Source: JAIFWV01 sp964580495 (GTDB lineage: Bacteria > Patescibacteriota > Doudnabacteria > UBA920 > O2-02-FULL-48-8). From it: DNA of 49,664 nucleotides. A model generated the notes under the pieces. That model saw nothing but the letters and a program-made list of their open reading frames with translations. It searched no databases and was not told the origin of the DNA. Made by a program: the position numbers and the translations under genes. The stretch covers positions 1 through 49,664 of the forward strand of contig CAZOKE010000004.1 in NCBI GenBank assembly GCA_964580495.1, given 5' to 3'. Below, in pieces: positions 46,317-49,664 of this stretch. Each line of letters starts with the position of its first letter. Position 1 is the first letter of the stretch.

Positions 46317-47404
46317 CTGATTTTTGCAAATTTTCCTCCGCCCAGATTTTTGACGCGGCCCTTCATCTCCAGTAAAGCCAAGGTGGCATTAATTTGTGAC
46401 GCGGGCATTTGCAGGCTGCGAGTCAGCTCATCGACATGGATCGGATCGCGGGTTAAAATTTCCATGACTTTGGTTTCGTTGTCATCCGTGGTGATGTCGA
46501 GCTCGATTTCCGCCGTTTGCGGGTCCATATTCAGTTCATCAAATATATCGTTGACATGGGTAACTAGTTTCGCGCCTTGCTTGATCAAATTATTGGTGCC
46601 GCGGCTGACTTCGGAAAAAATTGATCCGGGCACAGCGAATACTTCCCGGTTTTGTTCGAGAGCAAATTTGGCGGTGATCAGCGAGCCTGAATCAATGTCG
46701 GCTTCAATGACTACGGTGCCTACGCTTAAGCCGGCAATAATCCGGTTGCGGACCGGGAAGTTTCCTTTTTGGATATTCGCTCCTAAAGCGTATTCGGAAA
46801 GCAGGCAGCCGGTTTCCAAGATCTTCCGCGAAAGCTGGAAATTTTGCTTAGGAGCAATACTGTCGTCATCCAGCGGGGAAGCTAGCACTGCGATACAAGC
46901 GCCTCCTTGATCGGTTGCTGTTGTGAGAGCCTCGGCATCCACGCCGTAGGCCAAGCCTGACACGACAGTCAGCCCGCTTTCCGCCAAACCGGAGACGATT
47001 TGCTGGGTTGCGAGCTTCCCATAAGACGTAATTTTCCTGGTGCCAACAACGGCAACACAAGTGGAGTTGAGGATTTTTTTGTTGCCTCGGACATAGAGGA
47101 TGGGTGGAGCTGCTGAGATCTCACCAAGAATTTGAGGGTACTGATGGGTGTTGGCGAGAATAATCTCGATTCCGAGTTTTTTCATATACCCGAACCTGGC
47201 GGGTGGGTCGATATCTTTTTTAGCCGAAACAATATCCTCGGCAATTTTGGGTGTCAGTCCGGCTGAAACATAGCCAGACCTGGATGCTTCCCAAGATTTT
47301 TTCCAAGATCCGAAAAAATTAAATACCTGTGTCAATCTAACAGCACCCAGTTGCGGCACCAAATTGAGGGCATTGGCATAGATTTGCTCTTCTAAAATAT
47401 CCAT
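46313..47404 (-). CDS. dprA: DNA-processing protein DprA
   Basis: This 363-residue protein loads RecA onto incoming single-stranded DNA during transformation. The N-terminal helical region (1-70) precedes the Rossmann-like DprA domain: ILYVRGNKKIL, VAVVGTRKITSYGKLAT (about 118-134), SGLAYGVDAEA (about 150-160) and the FPVRNRIIAGLS motif near 218. A winged-helix domain closes it (about 300-363). Together with the pili in the window it supports natural competence. A palindromic CTTAGGGTTTACCCCAAG lies upstream at 47421-47438 and could be an operator for dprA and the divergent unit. Confidence 0.93.
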   Translation of the reverse strand: MDILEEQIYANALNLVPQLGAVRLTQVFNFFGSWKKSWEASRSGYVSAGLTPKIAEDIVSAKKDIDPPARFGYMKKLGIEIILANTHQYPQILGEISAAPPILYVRGNKKILNSTCVAVVGTRKITSYGKLATQQIVSGLAESGLTVVSGLAYGVDAEALTTATDQGGACIAVLASPLDDDSIAPKQNFQLSRKILETGCLLSEYALGANIQKGNFPVRNRIIAGLSVGTVVIEADIDSGSLITAKFALEQNREVFAVPGSIFSEVSRGTNNLIKQGAKLVTHVNDIFDELNMDPQTAEIELDITTDDNETKVMEILTRDPIHVDELTRSLQMPASQINATLALLEMKGRVKNLGGGKFAKIR

Positions 47405-47420
47405 AAATAAGCCATTTTTG

Positions 47421-47438
47421 CTTAGGGTTTACCCCAAG
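47421..47438. promoter_or_regulatory. Near-palindromic operator candidate between dprA and the divergent unit
   Basis: CTTAGGGTTTACCCCAAG matches its own reverse complement at 14 of 18 positions. It lies 17 bases before the dprA start and just ahead of the -35 of the divergent promoter. Confidence 0.4.
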
Positions 47439-47441
47439 CTA

Positions 47442-47470
47442 TTGACAAAAGCTGCAAAATTTGCTAAGAT
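47442..47470 (+). promoter_or_regulatory. Strong promoter of the small-gene unit
   Basis: TTGACA (47442-47447) and TAAGAT (47465-47470) are 17 bases apart. Transcription should begin near 47477 and enter the structured leader. Confidence 0.75.
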
Positions 47471-47474
47471 TAGT

Positions 47475-47593
47475 CGTTGGTTATACCCTTATCACTTTTG
47501 CCAGTATTCTCTATCATTTATAATTATGCTGGTATCCAACGAATTTAATCTGAAGCAATTGATAAATTTTGTCAAAAGTGATAACGGGGTATA
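47475..47593 (+). promoter_or_regulatory. Structured leader with alternative base pairing
   Basis: The segment 47475-47500 (CGTTGGTTATACCC, then TTATCACTTTTG) can pair with 47531-47541 (GGTATCCAACG) or with 47573-47593 (CAAAAGTGATAACGGGGTAT...). The two foldings exclude each other because they use the same TATACC bases. A 36-codon frame (ATG 47526, TAG 47636) starts inside the loop without a visible SD. The arrangement resembles an attenuator or riboswitch-like control leader. Confidence 0.45.
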
Positions 47594-47820
47594 CTATATT
47601 AGAATAGTCCGGCAGATTGCAAATTTATATTTTTAGTGTCTTTGATCCTATCTTACGAGCGGTGAAAGTGAGCAGCATCCCTCCTATTGTTCGCAAGTAA
47701 CCACAAGTTAAGGCTGGTGTGGTTTTCCGCAAAAGTCTTGCGCTCGTAGGTAGGGTTAAGGACATTATCTACTTCCCAGGAGGAAAAATTCGTAAACTCG
47801 ACGACCCAAGCGAGGGCACT
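47594..47820. other. Leader region with no clear gene
   Basis: After the structured leader, about 200 bases lead to the first small gene. An in-frame GTG at 47719 would extend that gene to 79 residues. An AGGAGG (47778-47783) sits inside this extension with no ATG, GTG or TTG at the right distance after it. Confidence 0.35.
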
Positions 47821-47958
47821 ATGGTAGTCACGATTGCGAAGCTGTATTGCATCCTCAGCGTCGTCGGCACTGTGGTTCTGGTTATTGGAGCCACGATTCG
47901 CTACAGAATCAATTCCAGAAAGGAGAGACTGCTTCGATTGGGCAGTTCACAACCCTAG
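47821..47958 (+). CDS. Small one-span membrane protein, unknown
   Basis: From the ATG at 47821 (GAGGG upstream) the protein has 45 residues: MVVTIAKLYCILSVVGTVVL then GATIRYRINSRKERLLRLG. One membrane span (about residues 5-24) is followed by a strongly basic tail. A GTG at 47719 would give a 79-residue form with the extra YFPGGKIRKLDDPSEG segment, which cannot be excluded because AGGAGG lies inside it. It is the first of three small genes in the same direction. Confidence 0.5.
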   Translation: MVVTIAKLYCILSVVGTVVLVIGATIRYRINSRKERLLRLGSSQP

Positions 47959-47973
47959 TCGCTCGGAGGACAC

Positions 47974-48153
47974 ATGGACCCAAGCTTCGTGCCTCGCCTG
48001 CGGAAACCGACACAGACCCTCACCAAGGTTCCCGCCGCTCCCAAATCCGAAAGCGAATCCCGGAAGGACCAGCCCAACTGGTTCGAACGGGCGAAAACGG
48101 TCCGCACCAAAGCGGATGCCGAACGCTTTCTGGACAACTTCATGAAGTTGTAG
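47974..48153 (+). CDS. 59-residue basic protein, unknown
   Basis: The frame MDPSFVPRLRKPTQTLTKVP begins 7 bases after the SD (CTCGGAGG) and 15 bases after the preceding stop. It is rich in Pro, Lys and Arg, then forms a short helix (ADAERFLDNFMKL) at the C-terminus. The C-terminal helix could be a docking element. No family is recognised. The next gene begins 8 bases after its stop. Confidence 0.55.
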   Translation: MDPSFVPRLRKPTQTLTKVPAAPKSESESRKDQPNWFERAKTVRTKADAERFLDNFMKL

Positions 48154-48161
48154 GAGATCCG

Positions 48162-48386
48162 ATGCTATTCGCGACGCTCCCTCCTGGGTATCAGGAGGAA
48201 ATCGACAGTCTCGTCGAGCAAACTGACCGTCTCGTAGGCGACCGGTTCGGGATTCCGCGGAATCACGAAACCAACGAGATTCCGTCCGATCAGGAGTACT
48301 TCCAATTCGGACTCGAAGCCAAGGCAATGCCCGAGCGGCTGCCGTTGGTGTTGAAAAATCGTCGAAGGCATCACTCCCACCTTTAA
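48162..48386 (+). CDS. 74-residue acidic/His-rich protein, unknown
   Basis: From the ATG at 48162 (SD TAGGAGATCCG) the protein reads MLFATLPPGYQEEIDSLVEQ. It has a helical first half, a GDRFGIPRNHETNEIPSDQE turn and a His/Arg-rich end (RRRHHSHL). The longer open frame upstream is not used because the two preceding genes occupy that DNA. It ends the three-gene unit; a GC hairpin (48391-48411) and a bidirectional terminator follow. The high GC and strong SD mark the unit as unlike its neighbours. Confidence 0.55.
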   Translation: MLFATLPPGYQEEIDSLVEQTDRLVGDRFGIPRNHETNEIPSDQEYFQFGLEAKAMPERLPLVLKNRRRHHSHL

Positions 48387-48426
48387 ATGATCCGTTGCTC
48401 CCAGCAACGGATAAGGCTCAAAATCT

Positions 48427-48474
48427 AAAAGGACACGCGTCCTTATGTTCCCACATAAAACACGTGTCCTTTTT
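48427..48474. terminator. Bidirectional terminator
   Basis: AAAAGGACACG and CGTGTCCTTTTT pair. It ends the small-gene unit on the plus strand and pth on the minus strand. Confidence 0.7.
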
Positions 48475-48489
48475 ACTTTGGGAAAATTT

Positions 48490-49029
48490 TTAACCGTTGA
48501 AACGCGATTGGGCAATATCTAGCCCTTCGGTTTGCAAAACCTCCACCGCTTGTAAGGCTTTCTCTAAAACTTCTTTAACGATTGGCTCTTCTTCTTTGAT
48601 AAAATTTTTCAAAACATAATCCTCACCCGGCAGTTGTCCTCGGGTTTGCGGGTTATTGATGCCAAGCCTGATCCGGATAAAATCTTGGGTCCCTAATTGA
48701 TCGATGACAGATTGTACACCATTGTGGCCCGCGGCCGAGGCATTTTCTTGGATACGCAATGAGCCGAGTTCTAAATCCAGCTCGTCATGAATTAAAATGA
48801 GTTCGGCAGCCGGGTAATATTTCAATAGTTGAGCCACGGCTTCGCCGGAATTGTTCATAAATGTCTGCGGTTTGGCCAAAATCACATCCTGGAGCTTGAT
48901 GATTTGGAATTCATATTTATTTTCCCATTTTTCCGATCCTGCCAAAAAATCCAAAACTTTGAAGCCAAAGTTATGACGCGTGTTTTCGTATTTTGTCCCT
49001 GGGTTTCCGAGCCCGACGATTAGATACAT
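48490..49029 (-). CDS. pth: Peptidyl-tRNA hydrolase
   Basis: This 179-residue enzyme frees tRNA from peptidyl-tRNA that drops off ribosomes. The start MYLIVGLGNPGTKYENTRHNFGF contains Asn9-type and His20-type active residues (GNPG, TRHN). KPQTFMNNSGEAV (about 54-66) and LILIHDELDLELGSLRI (about 77-93, catalytic Asp) follow. Then come SAAGHNGVQSVI and the RLGIN motif. The length is usual. It is the last gene of the minus-strand group der-exonuclease-pth. Confidence 0.96.
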   Translation of the reverse strand: MYLIVGLGNPGTKYENTRHNFGFKVLDFLAGSEKWENKYEFQIIKLQDVILAKPQTFMNNSGEAVAQLLKYYPAAELILIHDELDLELGSLRIQENASAAGHNGVQSVIDQLGTQDFIRIRLGINNPQTRGQLPGEDYVLKNFIKEEEPIVKEVLEKALQAVEVLQTEGLDIAQSRFNG

Positions 49030-49034
49030 AAAAA

Positions 49035-49059
49035 AGTGATTAGTGGTTAGTGGTCAGTC
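49035..49059. repeat. Heptamer repeat at the exonuclease 3' end
   Basis: AGTGATT, AGTGGTT and AGTGGTC run in perfect phase across the stop codon of the exonuclease gene and supply its last residues. Confidence 0.75.
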
Positions 49060-49567
49060 TTAAGTAAACGTCCCGAAGCATGCGAGCGTCATCCAGTGCG
49101 TTATGTGCTTTGTATGTCGATGAATCGATCCCAAGTTCTGCCAGCAGTTTGGGTTTATTTGGGCCGCTGAAAATTTCCGGATTTTGGCCCAAACCAAAGA
49201 GCATGGAGGCGAAGTCGAGAAAAATCCAATGGAATGGGTAATTTTTTGTGACATCCTTGTTGCCGATCATTTTGTAAAAATAAACCGCATCAAAAAAATT
49301 GACATAAGCCACTAGATAAGGCTTTGATTCGCCGAGGAAGTTTTTGATCTGTTCAAAAGCGGCTTCTTTGCTGACTTTGGTTTGGGTCAGGGATGGCAAG
49401 ACATTTTTTTCAACCCAAGGGTCGACTTCGGCTGTGTGCTCCAATTCCAAATAAAGTTCCTCACCGCTTGGCTTGACGAATGCCAGTGATAAAATTTCCC
49501 CTTTGTAGGGATCGAGCGAGGAGAATTCCGTATCCCAAAACACGACGTTTTCGGAAAAAGGCTTCAT
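49040..49567 (-). CDS. DEDD-family 3'-5' exonuclease (RNase T/oligoribonuclease type)
   Basis: This 175-residue protein has the DnaQ-like fold: VVFWDTEFSSLDP (about residues 8-20) gives the first Asp and Glu, a middle Asp lies in the NFFDAVYFYKMIG region, and AHNALDDARMLRDVYLRL (about 154-171) supplies the final H-x(4)-D. It probably trims RNA or DNA 3' ends; the exact substrate is not resolved. Its last residues, LTTNH, come from a heptamer repeat. The start codon overlaps the der stop (ATGA), so it is coupled to der. Confidence 0.82.
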   Translation of the reverse strand: MKPFSENVVFWDTEFSSLDPYKGEILSLAFVKPSGEELYLELEHTAEVDPWVEKNVLPSLTQTKVSKEAAFEQIKNFLGESKPYLVAYVNFFDAVYFYKMIGNKDVTKNYPFHWIFLDFASMLFGLGQNPEIFSGPNKPKLLAELGIDSSTYKAHNALDDARMLRDVYLRLTTNH

Positions 49568-49664
49568 TGTTTGCGAATATATTTAATGATGATCGGTGTT
49601 CCTTCGAAACCGAACTTGAGGCGGAATTGTTTTTCAAACCAGCGCTTCCAAGAGGGGGAGATGG
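49564..49664 (-). CDS. der: GTPase Der (EngA), C-terminal end only
   Basis: The last 32 codons read ...SWKRWFEKQFRLKFGF then EGTPIIIKYIRKQ and stop at TGA (49566-49564). This is the end of the KH-like domain of the ribosome-assembly GTPase Der, whose F-x-F-E-G-T-P-I pattern is well kept. The gene continues beyond the window, so the GTPase domains cannot be checked. Its stop overlaps the start of the exonuclease gene. Confidence 0.8.
   Translation of the reverse strand, partial: ISPSWKRWFEKQFRLKFGFEGTPIIIKYIRKQ

Noticed and set aside
47526..47636. 36-codon frame in the structured leader as an independent gene
   Set aside because: There is no SD and it spans the pairing segments; it could be a leader peptide, but this is not supported enough to list as a gene.

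Overview
The window looks like a chromosome segment of a small-genome candidate-phyla-radiation (Patescibacteria, Parcubacteria/Doudnabacteria-like) bacterium. This is inferred from gene content: a reduced PilB/PilC pilus locus with many pilin-like genes, a short HrcA (243 aa), secreted repeat proteins with the Patescibacteria-type C-terminal module, very short intergenic gaps, few Shine-Dalgarno (SD) sites on housekeeping genes, and many short palindromic or heptameric repeats. TAG, TGA and TAA all end genes, so the standard code applies. No rRNA is present. One tRNA (Lys-TTT) is seen.

Layout. 1-2.2 kb: a three-gene unit ending in an EVE-domain/PD-(D/E)XK nuclease, probably defence. 2.25-3.1 kb: no convincing protein gene, but a strong promoter and terminator bracket a candidate small RNA. 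3.1-7.2 kb (minus): peptide-binding protein, secG and uvrC. 7.3-12.1 kb: orphan small genes, each with its own SD and terminator (one broken by an amber codon), a ClpP-like protease, uvrA and another orphan. 12.3-18.6 kb: type IV pilus genes pilB, pilC and five pilin-like proteins, one fused to a beta-propeller. 18.7-31.7 kb: a cell-surface region with a membrane/pilin-like hybrid, many secreted proteins, a GC-rich block of three exported proteins (22.2-24.8 kb), another pilin, an LPRTG-anchored surface protein followed by a sortase with Ser at the usual catalytic Cys, and an S-layer-like repeat protein.

31.7-38.5 kb: the heat-shock locus hrcA-grpE-hsp20-dnaK-(DUF3467)-(membrane protein)-dnaJ behind a promoter flanked by two CIRCE operators, with a small antisense membrane-protein gene, then tRNA-Lys. 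38.6-42.9 kb: rluB-type pseudouridine synthase, a coiled-coil protein, an NDH-2-like flavoprotein, a secreted protein and dus. 43-47.4 kb (minus): topA, capA-like and dprA. 47.4-48.4 kb: a strong promoter, a leader with two mutually exclusive foldings and three tiny unknown genes. 48.5 kb to the end (minus): pth, a DEDD exonuclease and the C-terminal end of der.

How the parts fit: pili plus DprA suggest DNA uptake; UvrA and UvrC imply nucleotide excision repair (uvrB is elsewhere); the LPRTG protein, sortase and secreted proteins build the cell surface. The best leads for new biology are the Ser-sortase/LPRTG pair, the candidate RNA at 2.28-2.47 kb, the switch-like leader at 47.47 kb, the beta-propeller pilin, the GC-rich secreted-protein block, and several repeat families that have entered coding sequences in frame.
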